DNA of 64,000 nucleotides from Sycobia sp. Sy_11 (Eukaryota; Arthropoda; Insecta; Hymenoptera; Epichrysomallidae): NCBI GenBank assembly GCA_018907035.1, contig JACCIC010000062.1, positions 2,626,501 to 2,690,500 of the forward strand, read 5' to 3'. Shown piece by piece: positions 37,008 to 48,435 of this stretch (position 1 is its first letter; each line of letters starts with the position of its first letter). The notes under the pieces were generated by a model. It saw only the letters and a program-made list of their open reading frames with translations, ran no database searches and was not told where the DNA came from. The position numbers and the translations under genes were made by a program.

Positions 37008-37800
37008 TGGTTTATAATCAAAATAATAATAGATCTCATTTAACTATTATACCGTTACCTTATATTAACCCCGCTTTTTTTAAAAACTGTTCTAAAAAAT
37101 TGCAATATTTAATATTTCAACTGTGCCAATTATTAATAATAAACTCAATAATATCAAAAAATTAAGAAAAGACAAAACAAAAAAATTGGAAATAACTGGA
37201 GTAGTATATCAAATTAATTGTGAAAATTGTGAAACTAAGCGAAAGTTAAAAGATTGTATTAACGAACAAAAAAAATAATTCTGACGCTGTTATTAATATA
37301 CATTGTAAAGATTATTCACACACCTTTAATTGGGATAATGTAAATATATTAGATATTGATAATAATTTAAAAAAACGCACTTTCTCTGAAATGCTTTTTA
37401 TACAACGTAATATCAAACACACTGTTAATGAAAATAAAGACACGCTATTTATTAGCAGAATAGATTCAGACATAATCCCATTTTTATAATTTTAGAATAT
37501 ATTTTGACTTAAAATTTTATAATTAGTACTTGATTTGTTATGTTTTTGTGGTTTTTATTGACTTACCAACTTTGACATTGTCAATATTAAAATTTTCATC
37601 AGTTTGACTTAGAATGTCTTAGCGTTTACCTTTAAATTTAATTGTAAGTGTTGATTTATTTATTGTACGGTATTTCTCACTGTTATATCATTTTGCTATG
37701 TAATTATTTTGATATTACTTTTATTAAAGCACCTGAAGAGGTTTACAATACCTGTCGACGAAACGTTGTGAAATAAAACCTGAGCGAAATAATTATATTT
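37008..37800 (+). mobile_element. Penelope-like element, 3' remnant
   Basis: The decayed coding sequence resembles the end of a Penelope-like protein: a LTIIPLPYINP stretch, a linker with KLRKDKTKKLEITG, then a GIY-YIG-type endonuclease region (GVVYQINCENC, a shortened zone where the YVGQT motif would be, FNWDNVNILDIDNN, SEMLFIQRN) ending at a TAA near 37,489. Frames change at least twice. The 3' UTR ends near 37,800 with a hammerhead-ribozyme-like core, CTGAAGA (37,733-37,739) and GAAAC (37,760-37,764). Such ribozymes are known in Penelope-like elements; here the middle helix is weak. The reverse transcriptase part is missing. Confidence 0.65.
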
Positions 37801-37878
37801 ATATACATATACATATATACACGAGGGAGAAAATAAAATTATCTATTTATTATCATGCATTTTACTATATTATTATGA

Positions 37879-37890
37879 AAATAGTACATT
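37879..37890. repeat. SINE target-site duplication, left copy
   Basis: AAATAGTACATT before the SINE matches 38,088-38,099 after it exactly. Confidence 0.85.
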
Positions 37891-38087
37891 AAGGCCTACG
37901 ATGGCTCGATCGCTAGAGCGAAGGATTTAGTAACTTGGTGATCTGAGTTCAAATCCTGGTCTCGGGCGATTGACACAGGCACCACTGTAATAATTTATAT
38001 GTGCTTTGTTTAAAAACACATCGTAAATCTCCGTGAGTAGCACCAGTATTTGGAAGCATAAATAGAGCGACGTTAAATAAGAAAAAC
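37891..38087 (+). mobile_element. tRNA-derived SINE with 12-bp target duplication
   Basis: A 197-bp unit with RNA polymerase III internal promoter boxes: A-box-like TGGCTCGATCG at 37,902-37,912 and B box AGTTCAAATCC at 37,946-37,956. Their starts are 44 bp apart, as in a tRNA. The body after the B box is not tRNA-like. It ends in an A-rich stretch (AAATAAGAAAAAC), and the exact duplication AAATAGTACATT flanks it. A SINE is copied by the reverse transcriptase of a partner LINE; the partner cannot be told from this sequence. The tRNA-like head is too diverged to name its parent tRNA. Confidence 0.8.
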
Positions 38088-38099
38088 AAATAGTACATT
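38088..38099. repeat. SINE target-site duplication, right copy
   Basis: Exact copy of 37,879-37,890. Confidence 0.85.
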
Positions 38100-38843
38100 T
38101 ATATAAAACAATAATAAATATATGGAACTAAGTAGCATAAGGTAAAAATAAACTATCACACTAAATTGGACTATTTTTTTCAACAGAAAAGCCAGAAAAG
38201 TATTTTGAAGTTGTAATTTTATCATTGGATTTACAAACATATTCCGGAGGTAAATTAATGATTAAAAGAAAAGACATAATTCACTTTATTTATATCTGAT
38301 TTCATGCATTGAACTTTTACAATCTCTATTAAGTAAAACGATATTGTATTCAGGTATTCTGCAGATATTATTATTATTATATAAATTTGAAATGTTGTAT
38401 ACTGTATTGGATGACGTGTGAAGCAAATTCATATTGGCTAGATGAAAATAGATTATTAATTCCGCTATGAAGACTCTTTTTTGACATCAGTGATACAGTT
38501 AAATGGTCAATTTAGTTTTATTCTATGAAAAAAATTTGGTGTAGGCGAGCCCAATAACTTGACTCCAGATGTACAGATAATCACTTTATTTGCTTCAAAC
38601 TGAAAATTTAAATATTATAAGTTAACACCAGTAAGTATTTATTAAATAAATTCTTAGCAATATTATATTAAATGTTCAATATCATGTAAAACAGTGAGTG
38701 ACATGAAAATATATGTTTTATTATCTTTCATACGTTTTACAGAAAAGCCTCGAAGCTGTCTAGTAGAATATCCATAAGATCTTGATATAAGTATGTAATA
38801 ATTTGAACTAAAAATTGTACTTATATCGACTGATCTGAATTAA
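38100..38843. other. AT-rich spacer, nothing recognised
   Basis: AT-rich DNA without recognised gene or element. Confidence 0.45.
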
Positions 38844-39250
38844 ATTAATAAATATTTTGATCGGTCTTACAGTCTTTATACTATCATATATTAGCTAAAA
38901 TAATCGCAGTCAGACTATCCTTGTTTATAATCACCCCCGTAGAAGTTTAGTTCCTGAGGATGAACCGTAGCGGTTCGAAATTTCAGACAAGATGGTAATT
39001 CTAAATTTAAGGTGGTGGGGGCAGTCAGGTTGTCTTTTACTAACATAGAATAGTAATTTAAAATTATTTTTATTTTACTTATTATTGTATTTTTATTTTT
39101 ATTTTTAATTTACTGATATAATTTATTGTAGTAATACGTTTTATTTCTGATTCTACGGGAGTGAATATAAACAAGGACAGTCTAACTGTCATTATTTTAA
39201 CTAATATATGATAGTATAAAGACTATAAAGCCGATAAAAATATTAATTAA
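38844..39250. mobile_element. Inverted-arm element (MITE-like) with hammerhead-like core
   Basis: The roughly 100-bp arms at 38,844-38,945 and 39,149-39,250 are imperfect reverse complements; both contain the AGTCTTTATACTATCATATA core and a CCTTGTTTATA core. Between them lie the motif CTGAGGA - GAACCG UAG CGGUUC - GAAA (38,954-38,980), which resembles a hammerhead ribozyme core, and the segment AAGGTGGTGGGGGCAGTCAG (about 39,010). Partial copies occur at 42,140-42,292, 55,203-55,330 and 61,160-61,395. It encodes no protein. A non-autonomous element is the likeliest reading; whether it belongs to a DNA transposon or to a Penelope-like family is open. Confidence 0.7.
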
Positions 39251-39824
39251 TATAATAGTTTCACCTGGCTTTAAATACTTCTTGACAAATAATTTTAATC
39301 TCAATTCGTTATCTATGCGCTTTAAGCTTCAGATAATAAATGAAAATATACATCATAATAATTTGTTTATCAGTCTTTAGAAATATATTTATAACATATT
39401 TATAACGTTACTATTTTATTTTACTATTTTTAATATTCATCTAATTTATTTTTAGTAATAAGTTTTACTTCAAAATATTTTGATCTATAATATAAACAAG
39501 TTTATTATTAGATAATAACTTAAAACAAATAAAATATGTTTTATATTAAAAGTTGTGTTTAAGTATGATTTCATTTTATAAGTGTAGGACATTAATTTTT
39601 TAGTTCAAAAGATAGTTTACCGTTGTTTAAGATATGTCTCGCCAGCTTCAAATAACTTAACATTATTGTTTAACAGTTTTTAAACCACGAGAATCATAAA
39701 ATCATGTTAAAGTTGTAGTTTTTAAGATAGAGTCGTACAAATATTATTTATATATAAAAAATAATAAGTTTCGATACCTAAAACGCTGTAACTATTTTTT
39801 TAGTTTTTCTGCTCTTCCTGGTCA
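39251..39824. other. AT-rich spacer (3' flank of the secreted-protein gene)
   Basis: AT-rich DNA downstream (minus-strand sense) of the gene ending at 39,825. It must contain the 3' UTR of that gene; no canonical AATAAA was picked out close to the stop. Confidence 0.4.
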
Positions 39825-40461
39825 TTAATGATGTTTGGAACGTATAGTAATTTGTTTACTGGTACCTTCACCATTTACGGATATTTCAAATGGCAATGAA
39901 CTTGATCCAGAATTTGGATATACTGGCTGTCCATTGACCGTAACACTAATTTGGCATCCTTCTCCACTCATCGTAGGATTAAAATTTTGAGGAATATTAA
40001 ATTGTCCATTTGACATAGCATCTCTCACAAAGTCTGGAAAATTACAATTAGACATCATTTGCTGTATACCCGCAGGAAATCCACATGCTCCTCCACTACA
40101 TCCTCCTTCCGATGGTTGACTAGGTCCGCTAGGTGGTCTATTAGGTGCGTTGGGTGGTCTATTAGGTGGTCCTCTTTGATTACCTCTACCTCCTTCAACA
40201 TTCAAGCTGAAAACTGAAATAAAAGAAATTGGATACTTGATGAAACAAACAATTAATATTAAACAAATAAAATTATATAGATTTGTTTGTAAATCTAATG
40301 TTACTTAAATAACTCTATATTAATGTTAAAATGGTTAATAATTATTATAAGCAATAACATAATACTTCATTTCAAGAGTAAGAATAATTAAAAAGTTCTA
40401 ATTCCTTACCACTAATAATAAGACACGTGGCGAATATCAAATCCATATATTTTGGAGTCAT
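39825..40461 (-). CDS. Small secreted protein, two exons, Pro/Gly-rich with four cysteines
   Basis: Exon 1 (40,410-40,461) encodes a signal peptide, MTPKYMDLIFATCLIIS, and ends at a GTAAGG donor. Exon 2 (39,825-40,213) follows a TTTCTTTTATTTCAG acceptor. The 196-bp intron is phase 1. The predicted precursor has 146 residues. A Pro/Asn/Arg-rich stretch (33-52) leads to a region with cysteines at 56, 61, 74 and 104 and a beta-like segment QISVTVNGQPVYP (105-117). The motif and exon layout recur in the gene at 50,244-51,967, so the two are paralogues. I recognise no named family; a secreted peptide (glandular, immune or structural) is conceivable. A TATA box lies 73 bp upstream of the ATG. Confidence 0.7.
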
Positions 40462-40533
40462 ATTTTAGTTTTCGTGATTCGTATATACAAATTATACTAC
40501 GAACAGAATAATAAGCTACTCGAAAAGTATCTG

Positions 40534-40542
40534 TTTTTATAC
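40534..40542 (-). promoter_or_regulatory. TATA box of the secreted-protein gene
   Basis: GTATAAAAA on the minus strand lies 73 bp before the ATG, giving an expected transcription start near 40,508 and a short 5' UTR of about 45 nt. The second paralogue has the same arrangement. Confidence 0.55.
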
Positions 40543-40776
40543 TCTGTGAGTAGCATAATTTATATTGAATTAATTGTATAGAAAAAGGTTATTATTCATC
40601 GATCTATTCGTAAACATGATTATATATTGGTTAACCCATTTATCTAAAGGAAAATCCTTTATTACATATAATAAATTAGATAATTTTGTGAATTATAGAA
40701 AAAAATAGTTTTGATTTGTTTCAATATTCGCAACAATTTCTAAGTTTCACAGACCTACTATAATATAAATAATATA

Positions 40777-40821
<45 letters not shown>

Positions 40822-42139
40822 TAATATAATATAATAATCCTTTTGACGTAGATTATAATAATGTCCATAAAACAAAATGAAAAATCACGGTTATAATGTA
40901 CGAAAATATATCGATGAAATATAAGGAATTAATATAAATAAAGACAAAACTTGTTAGCTATATTATTTCATAAATCTTAAGTAGGTACCTAACAAAGAAA
41001 AGACCATGTACAAAGTATCATATTTGGTATATGCATAAGAGTTATATATGGCAATGATTTAGTCCATGGGGTTGGTTTTGAACAAGATATTAACAATTAC
41101 TTTGTTCCATGAGTTACACTATTTCTTATGAATGTGCACTCATACCCCGTATTATGAAATGAAGCAAAAATCATTAGAACTTTATCTAGAATTTAAAAAT
41201 TTTCCACAGGTTATTTTTCAATTTTAATAATATTAATTCGTTGATTATTAATTTACAAAATAAAAGAATATTTGACAAAATAATGTTCTTCTAGAATCAA
41301 GGGGAAAAAATGACATAAACTTTAAGCAGACTGATGGCAAATACGAACGGACCCATGTAAAATGTACATCAGATACCGATTAATGTCACTCCCTAATAGG
41401 ATAGTGAAGTGGACCAATCTAATGAAGATGATATATAAAAATAAACATATACAGGATGAACCATTTTAATCGAGCCAGGCAATTGTTCGAGAGAAAGAAC
41501 CAGCTTCTCTTGAATTGACATTAGCACTTTTTATAATAATTTTGGAAAAGGTAGACAATTCCCTTATTGATATGAATATTAATAATGTACAAAGAAAAAT
41601 CGTTTACGGCAGTTATTCATGTCAATGTTTTTGTATTTTTTTTATTTAAGATTTTTTTATAAAATTTTTATAATTTATACAGAATTGAAATATTCTGTAA
41701 CAGAGCATTATAAAATAAAGATTGTTTAAGTAACACAAGAAGGAAAGTCGCAGAATACCAAATTAGCATAATTTCATTTCCTAATAAAAGTTTCAGCTTT
41801 TTGATTATATATCTCCTAGCAAATATTTACTGCTTCATATAAAGGCCATGAAAAACATATTGATTTGAATTTTTTAAATATATTAAAATTTTCTAGAGTA
41901 TAAACAGATTTCACCCAGGCAAGGCCAAGCTCGTATCGACGAATATCTAACTCATATGCCCCTCTCCTTATTCGGGATGTAATGAATTTTTTGAGACGAT
42001 TGCAATCAACTTGTTTTCTACGAAAATTCATTTATTAATTTTTATATTGTTTCAATGCAATTAAATATGCAGGAACATTTTAAGTAATGTATTTGTTGAT
42101 CAAGTTTATTACTGTTTCTAGGAATATATGAAATGAATT
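40543..42139. other. Upstream region and AT-rich spacer with (AT)n
   Basis: The first 120 bp resemble the region upstream of the second paralogue (shared AAGGTTA...GATCTA-type words), consistent with duplicated promoters. A (AT)n tract lies at about 40,778-40,819. A 71-codon frame at 41,816-42,031 (minus) has no recognisable family and is not called. Confidence 0.4.
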
Positions 42140-42292
42140 TTTAATTTTTAATATAATTTATTGTACTGATAAGTTTTATTTCAGATTCTACGGGGGTGAA
42201 TCTAAGCAAGGACAGTCTGACCGTTGTTGTTTTAGCTAATATATTATTTTGTAAAGACTATAAGACCGATACAAATATTTATTAATTAAATA
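42140..42292. mobile_element. Partial copy of the inverted-arm element (one arm)
   Basis: It matches the right arm of the element at 38,844-39,250, including GATTCTACGGGGGTGAAT, AAGGACAGTCTGACC and GACTATAAGACCGATA. The other arm and centre are missing. Confidence 0.75.
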
Positions 42293-43074
42293 TATGAAAT
42301 GCTCGAAATATTTACGATATCATTATGAATTTTGTTTTATTATAAGATTATGAAGACTGATTGCGAACGACAAGCGACTGAACACGAATTAAGCAGACTA
42401 CAGCTCTCCAATCATACACCTTTTTGTATCTTAATATGGCTCTCTGGAGCTCTTCCAAAGTCTGAATCATCTTCCGTTTGGAGGAATTTATATTGAATGA
42501 TATATAATTATTAATGTTATGTGTTTTTCTCCAAATTTATTTTAGGAATAATAATCAGATTTATTTTTAATAGCATTAAAAATCAGCATGTCATATTATT
42601 ATATATTCTAATTTTGATAAATTTATTAAGCTACACCCTATCGGTAGAACTGTACACAGACTTGGTCTGGAAAAGAGAAACAAACAGTAATAATGTAAGA
42701 AAGAATTTTTTTATAATTATAAAAAGCTATTAATTCATTTTATATATATGAAAAATTCCTATTGTTTTGTTAAATTTTTAAATTTTTTTAATCAAGAAAT
42801 TCATACATTTGATTAAAAATTTTAATTTGAATTCATCAGTAGAATAAATTTGAAACTAGCAACTTTCGAACGTAATATCATATTTGTTATTTTTTCGTTT
42901 CAAAATTAATATGGATCTGAATAAGTTTCTTAGTTGAAATTTATTCACTTTCTCTAGTTTAAGACTCAGTGAAAATATACTGCTTATTTTTACTTTTCGT
43001 AAGAAGTGTCTGGGAGAGGAAAGATAAAAAATAAGTCATCGGTTATATAATTTGTTTCGACCATAATATGTAAT
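42293..43074. other. AT-rich spacer, nothing recognised
   Basis: Mostly AT-rich. A 44-codon minus-strand frame around 42,361-42,490 has no family match known to me. Confidence 0.4.
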
Positions 43075-43245
43075 TTGGAAATAAGGTAATAACAACGAGA
43101 ATAAGGAAATAAGGCTATTTTATTCTAGAATATACAATACATTTTCATAACACATCTATATCTCAACCGATCTAGTTTTACGAATCTATAGTACGTTAAG
43201 AGAATAAGTTGTTATTCCTCTTATTCTCGTTATTCCTTTATTGTC
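43075..43245. repeat. GAATAA-rich inverted repeat
   Basis: A segment rich in AACGAGAATAAGG (about 43,080-43,115) has its approximate reverse complement at about 43,205-43,240 (CTTATTCTCGTTATTCC), with some 85 bp between. This could be a degraded palindromic element. Confidence 0.5.
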
Positions 43246-44369
43246 ACTTCTTATCGCAGGTGTATAATCTTTTGAATTTGTTAATTTTTTATTCAAGTAT
43301 AGTACATATAACTACACATACTTGCACGTATGCATTGAAATGGTTAACTATAAATATCGATTACAAATAATACAAATATAACAAAAAAGAATGATAATGA
43401 TAGAAGATATGGACAGTACCATGAAGGAAAATGATTTTGATATTTTCATTTCTTCCTTAATTATTTCGTATAAAAATGAAACATTTTTGTATTTATATTC
43501 TTGAAATCCATTCATTTTACTTATTACTACAGATGTATAGTTGTTTCTTAGATATTTATATCAAAACCTCCTCCGAATAATTTTTTTTTTATTATTTATT
43601 TTAATTTAACTTTTATTTGCTGAAATGAAAGCTTTAATCATACTAACAACTATGATGAATGAGATTTTTTGTACAAATATGCATTATACTTAGTGAAAAT
43701 ATACTCACAAGGAGAGGCTCACCTCAGCGGAGAACCAATTTCCTCCACAAGGTGAAAAATGTATTAAATAGAATAAAAAACTAAAAACCTCATCCTTCAT
43801 TTATTCAAATGGGTCTTTCCTCTCAGTAATTTTAAGTAAATACTGTATCAAAATAATAAATTTTTATTTTATTATTACATATACTAGTGGATATGAACAT
43901 TTTATGCAACATTTTCAAACATTTTCTCGCTACTTCAAATATCTCTTTTCTAGCTGAAGAGGATAGCGTTCATGTTTTTTCTAACTGAACTGTTCATATT
44001 TGAAATTAGATTGATTTTAAATTAAGTGAATTTTTTCAAATAATTAACGAATATCACTTTAAAATGTTTCTAAATATTTGCATCAATGTTTAAATAAATC
44101 TTATATATATTAAATAAGGTTTGAATACAAAAAAATGAATAAATGGAAATAACTGACGATGGCTTAAATTATTATATACAGTTCATTATTAAAAAATATT
44201 TTAAAAAACAATCATAAACACTAATAATAAGAGACTGAATATTTAAAAAAATTCATAGCGCTAACATACCACTAGATTTAGTTATTTAGAATATAGAAAA
44301 CATATCTGCTACAAAAAAAAATTTTTAGATGCATCTACAGAAAAGAAAGCTATAGTATAGAATTTATTT
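43246..44369. other. AT-rich spacer, nothing recognised
   Basis: AT-rich DNA without recognised features. Confidence 0.45.
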
Positions 44370-44670
44370 GACAAAGTAAATATGTTTATCCGAAAAATAT
44401 TTTTAAAGAAAAATCTTAAGTTGAACGAACAATATCTTTTCATTAACGATTATCCTGTATATCCCATATATTGTTATATTACATGCAAATATAATACATA
44501 AATCTATAATAATAATCTATAAACACTATGCTATTTTAGAAATTGACTAGCGGCGCTGTTGACCCTGCAATATTGGTAATCAGAAAAGGGACATGTGCGA
44601 AAAACCATTGCAGACATTCCCATATGTAAAAAAAACTGCAAAATAATATATCATTTTTACTGAACAATTA
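44370..44670 (+). repeat. Interspersed repeat B, plus copy
   Basis: About 300 bp match the reverse complement of 49,510-49,810. Shared words include AATATCTTTTCATTAAC, GAAATTGACTAG, CCTGCAATATT, GTAATCAGAAAA and ATTCCCATATGT. Two diverged copies of one repeat family therefore lie 5 kb apart in opposite orientation. No coding capacity or clear ends were found. Confidence 0.7.
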
Positions 44671-45159
44671 TATAAATATAGTTTAAATAAAGTTTTGGGT
44701 TTTTTACATATTGAAGTTAAATAAAATTTATGATTTGATTGACGTTACACCTTATGACCATAATAAATAAATAATAAATAAATAAACTAATATATTTTTT
44801 CACAAACATGTTTTTTTACCATTCCGTCTTTTAAAATATACGGTTTCAACCTGTAATTCCTTTAGCATAATTAGGTCATTGTATAAAGACGTTAAGCTCG
44901 ATAATAATATAATTGTTAATTTAATTCAACTTGCAATCCCGAAATAGTCCAGAAAATAGTCGCATTCTGTAATAAAATTTAGAATGGGGTTGACACATAA
45001 TAAATAAGCAGTTATATATCATATCATACTTCATATCATCACATCATATCATATTATATCATATCATATCACACTAATTTATAAAGACAGATCGTGTTTT
45101 TAAATAAGATATACAAAAAAACTACTGAACCAGTTGCTTTAATTCATCAATAAATTAAG
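44671..45159. other. AT-rich spacer with (ATATC)n-like patch
   Basis: A degenerate ATATC/ATCAT pentanucleotide patch occupies about 45,015-45,075. Nothing else was recognised. Confidence 0.5.
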
Positions 45160-45480
45160 TTAAGCTATATATGAAAATATATAGTATATTAATATCCGCA
45201 AAATAAAACTTTTAACAAAAGTAACATGGTTAGGCGAATTTGATGTGTTCTTAGCATATTAAGAATTTTAAATAGATCTTTACATCTCTTCTCGTATATT
45301 TCATAAAACGTTTATATAAAATACTTTACAAAATTTCAAAATATATTAACAGGAAAAATATTTTATAATTAAATTGAAAATTAGTTCACTGATTTAAAAC
45401 TTATAAATCTTACATGTATTTTATAGAAGCTTTATTTAAAATATTTTTCTAAATTCAGTAATATATTAAGACAAAAATAC
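45160..45480 (-). repeat. Interspersed repeat A, minus copy, interrupted by a solo LTR
   Basis: It matches the reverse complement of 47,131-47,410. Shared words include TATTACTGAATTTA, ATTTATAAGTT, AATTTTCAATTTAATTATAA and AATATATTTTGAAATTT. Its TA-rich border continues beyond the solo LTR at 46,436-46,460, showing that the LTR inserted into this repeat. Confidence 0.7.
45476..45480. repeat. Solo-LTR target duplication AATAC, left copy
   Basis: AATAC directly before the TG of the solo LTR matches AATAC at 46,436-46,440. Confidence 0.8.
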
Positions 45481-46435
45481 TGTTGTAAAGTTCAATGGAG
45501 TATGAATTGGGTTTAATGGGAGTGGATATTCAGGTGCAATAATGAAACATACAAATGAAAAATTTATATTAAATAGCTATTTATTATTATAAGCGCACGA
45601 GGCATAAAAAACCTCCACTCGATGAGTGGAGGAAAAAGCCGGTTGTACAATGGTTTCTTAATGGTATACCTTAATAAATATATCTTATAAAACACGTATA
45701 TCTTAATAAATTTTATAATGACTAAACGCGCTCTAATAGAGAAATCCAGACTTACGCGACTTACAGAATAAAACTCGCTTACCGCACACACAACTCTTAG
45801 GAGTATGAGCACTCCGGCGCAGGACGATACCGCCGCGACCCTACACGGCGGGTGAGGTCCGTTGGGGAAGGAGCGTTCCGCTGATGACCTCCTGCTCTGA
45901 GCCGCAATCCTGACGTCTCAGGAACGGGTACAGCCCTTGCCGCTGAGCTCAGCCTCTGGGCACAACACCGTGCGCCGCTGGGAAGCTCCTCGGATTTCTA
46001 CGATCAGTAGATACCACAAGGCCAAGTGCCTTGTCCCGCAAACAGTCCTTAATCGCGCGCACACACACCCACATGCACATGCAATATATTCTAATAATAA
46101 TGATAGGAGTGAATGTAGACTTTAATCTAATGCTTCACACAACGGATGAATAAATGCACGAAACAATATAAACGGAGTAGATTTAAGCAACTACCGCGAT
46201 TTCTCCTACCGAAGGTTCTCACACGTTCGATGGTCGGGAGCGTAGTGTCCTTAGTCCATTCACACCATCGGACTAGATGTGTAAGGAAGGGGGGGGGGGG
46301 AGATCGCTCTATCCTGAAGCCTATGCAGGCCATACCTCTCTCTAAGGTGTGAGTGAGGCCCATACCGTAGACTTCTGCACACCATCTGCACAACAACTGC
46401 GCACCCCCACATCGATACGAATGCCATCTCAAACA
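45481..46435. mobile_element. Solo LTR, 955 bp
   Basis: A GC-richer block begins TGTTGTAAAG, ends CTCAAACA, and is flanked by the 5-bp repeat AATAC. TG...CA ends with a 5-bp duplication are the hallmark of an LTR left after recombination between two LTRs. A strong hairpin, CCTCCACTC-GAT-GAGTGGAGG (45,612-45,632), lies next to an AATAAA-type signal on the minus strand, favouring minus-strand transcription; orientation is otherwise uncertain. It carries no protein. An 11-G run is present near 46,290. It is not a copy of the BEL LTR at 26,970. Confidence 0.75.
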
Positions 46436-46440
46436 AATAC
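46436..46440. repeat. Solo-LTR target duplication AATAC, right copy
   Basis: Matches 45,476-45,480. Confidence 0.8.
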
Positions 46441-46499
46441 ATACATAATAATATATGTAATTATATTTGAAATACCTTCAAAGTAAAACAAAAAGATGT

Positions 46500-46552
46500 T
46501 CATATACCAAATTAATATTTTTCTAAATTCAGTAGTATATTAAGACAAAAAT
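46500..46552 (-). repeat. Interspersed repeat A, short minus fragment
   Basis: A segment containing TTTTTCTAAATTCAGTA and TATATTAAGACAAAAATAC repeats 45,443-45,480 with one change, as a second, short fragment of repeat A. Confidence 0.65.
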
Positions 46553-47072
46553 ACATACAATAACGTCTTAAGGCAATGGATCGTTAAAAAATCAAATGGC
46601 TAAGTGTATTTTAGATGCATCCCTATAAATAACAGCATGCATAGTTTATACAAATATATCTAAAACTCTGAAAAATAATATTAAATAAATAGTTTTAACG
46701 GAAATGCAGCTTAATTAAGTAATGAGATCGTTTACAAATAACCGAATTTGTTTCCACATCATTTTGTTCAGCTATATTTAAGTTCAATATAGAATTTGTC
46801 ACCTATAACCTTTGTAGGAACGGGCCTGGCAAGTTCATATCTGCTTTTTTTAATAATTATCAGAATAAATAGCAGAAGAACGAGCGTTCATCTGAACACA
46901 TCGTTCATTCAATATAATTAACATTATTGAACATTATTAATTTTTTTATAAGTCCACGCCTGAGAAAGGCGTTATATAATTTATTTTTAATTAATCTATT
47001 TTTGAAGATTTTAGAAAAATATTTTATATAAATATTATTAGGGTATATGAACTTACTATGAAAAGATTTACA

Positions 47073-47080
<8 letters not shown>
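46553..47080. other. AT-rich spacer, nothing recognised
   Basis: No gene or element was recognised. Confidence 0.4.
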
Positions 47081-47136
<56 letters not shown>

Positions 47137-47410
47137 TGTATGTATTTGTATCTGAATATATTACTGAATTTATAAAAATAGTTTATATAAAGTTTTTATA
47201 AAATACAGATTTATAAGTTGCAAATTTATTAATATGCTAAGAACATATATTATTATGTTTCCCTGTATCAGTAGCATGATCAGTAGCAAATCTGACTATA
47301 TCAGTGAAGTAATTTTCAATTTAATTATAAAATATTTTTTGTGTTAATATATTTTGAAATTTCGGAAAGTATGTTATAGAAATTGTTTTATAAAATGCAT
47401 GAGAAAATGA
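47081..47410 (+). repeat. Interspersed repeat A, plus copy with (TA)n border
   Basis: A (TA)n tract at 47,081-47,129 is followed by the family sequence (TATGTATTTGTATCTGAATATATTACTG-like start, then AATTTTCAATTTAATTATAA). It is the inverted counterpart of 45,160-45,480. A further direct copy begins after the (TA)n tract at 52,629. Confidence 0.7.
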
Positions 47411-48430
47411 ATTCTGGCCTAATTAATTTTTTACATTTGTTGACAGTTCTTTTTTGTAGTTTCGGAATAATAAACATTTTTTCATATTTGCATGATACTA
47501 TATTGCATGATACTTTGCATGATATTATACTTCTCCATTGAACCATACATTGATAGGTCTTTTCAAAACCTGACTTAATTGATGTGAATGCTTAGAATTT
47601 ACAGGAACATAGTGCATTAAGTTTTCGCTGCAGCATTTTAATTTTCGTTGAGTGCAAATACTAAAAATTCTTCTTCATTTACTTTTCAAATAATTTTTCC
47701 AAACAGATTTATTTTTTACATTAACACACCTTAATTTGCGTTGAATCATTCTAAAAACGTATGTTATAAAACATGAGTATATTTTGTGTCATAATATTAG
47801 AATTTTGTAGAAACATATTACTCCGATTCGAAGCAGAATTATTTTTTTAAAATTTTATAATTAAATTAATAATAGTTTTGGAAATTTTTATCGATTACAT
47901 CAATTTTATATTGGTATTTAATTATTATTTTTATTATCTCAGAAATTAAAATGAAATACAAATATATATGTTTAGTTATTATTAAAAAAATAATTAATTT
48001 TTGGTCTTTGATATATTGCTTATTTCATTTATCTACTGCTAACAACAAATATTAATCTTTTATACGTTAAACTAATTTAAATTATTTTTAATTTTTATTA
48101 GAATGTTATCTATTAATTAAATATATTAATGAACTTACATTTTATATTAATTATTGTTATATTGTAATTAGTTAATTAAAAACAAGTAGCTAAGCAAATA
48201 TATAACTTCTAGATAGTAAGATATATTAAAAGCTATAGTCATCAAGATTTTGCTTTTGTACAAATTATAACATAAATACATCATGGATCTACATTCTTTC
48301 ATATCGCATAATAATTGTTTAAATATTTTAAAAATATCATTGAAATTATATTTGAATGATATCTTGTAAATACACTACATTCAGAATTATTTATAATCAC
48401 ATTTCTCAAATTCTCTTCTCTTGCTATGGC
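47411..48430. other. AT-rich spacer, nothing recognised
   Basis: AT-rich DNA without recognised features. Confidence 0.45.
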
Positions 48431-48435
48431 ATTCA

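Noticed and set aside
37891..37965. A functional tRNA gene
   Set aside because: It has A and B boxes but no cloverleaf acceptor pairing, and it is followed by a SINE body with a target duplication.
41816..42031. 71-codon minus-strand frame
   Set aside because: It starts with ATG and is not low-complexity, but no family, promoter or splice evidence could be tied to it.
42361..42490. 44-codon minus-strand frame (MIQTLEELQRAILRYKK...)
   Set aside because: Too short and without an acceptor or promoter; could be a relic of unknown origin.
46127..46442. Frames of 60-101 codons in the GC-rich block at 46 kb
   Set aside because: They lie within the solo LTR and show no protein similarity.
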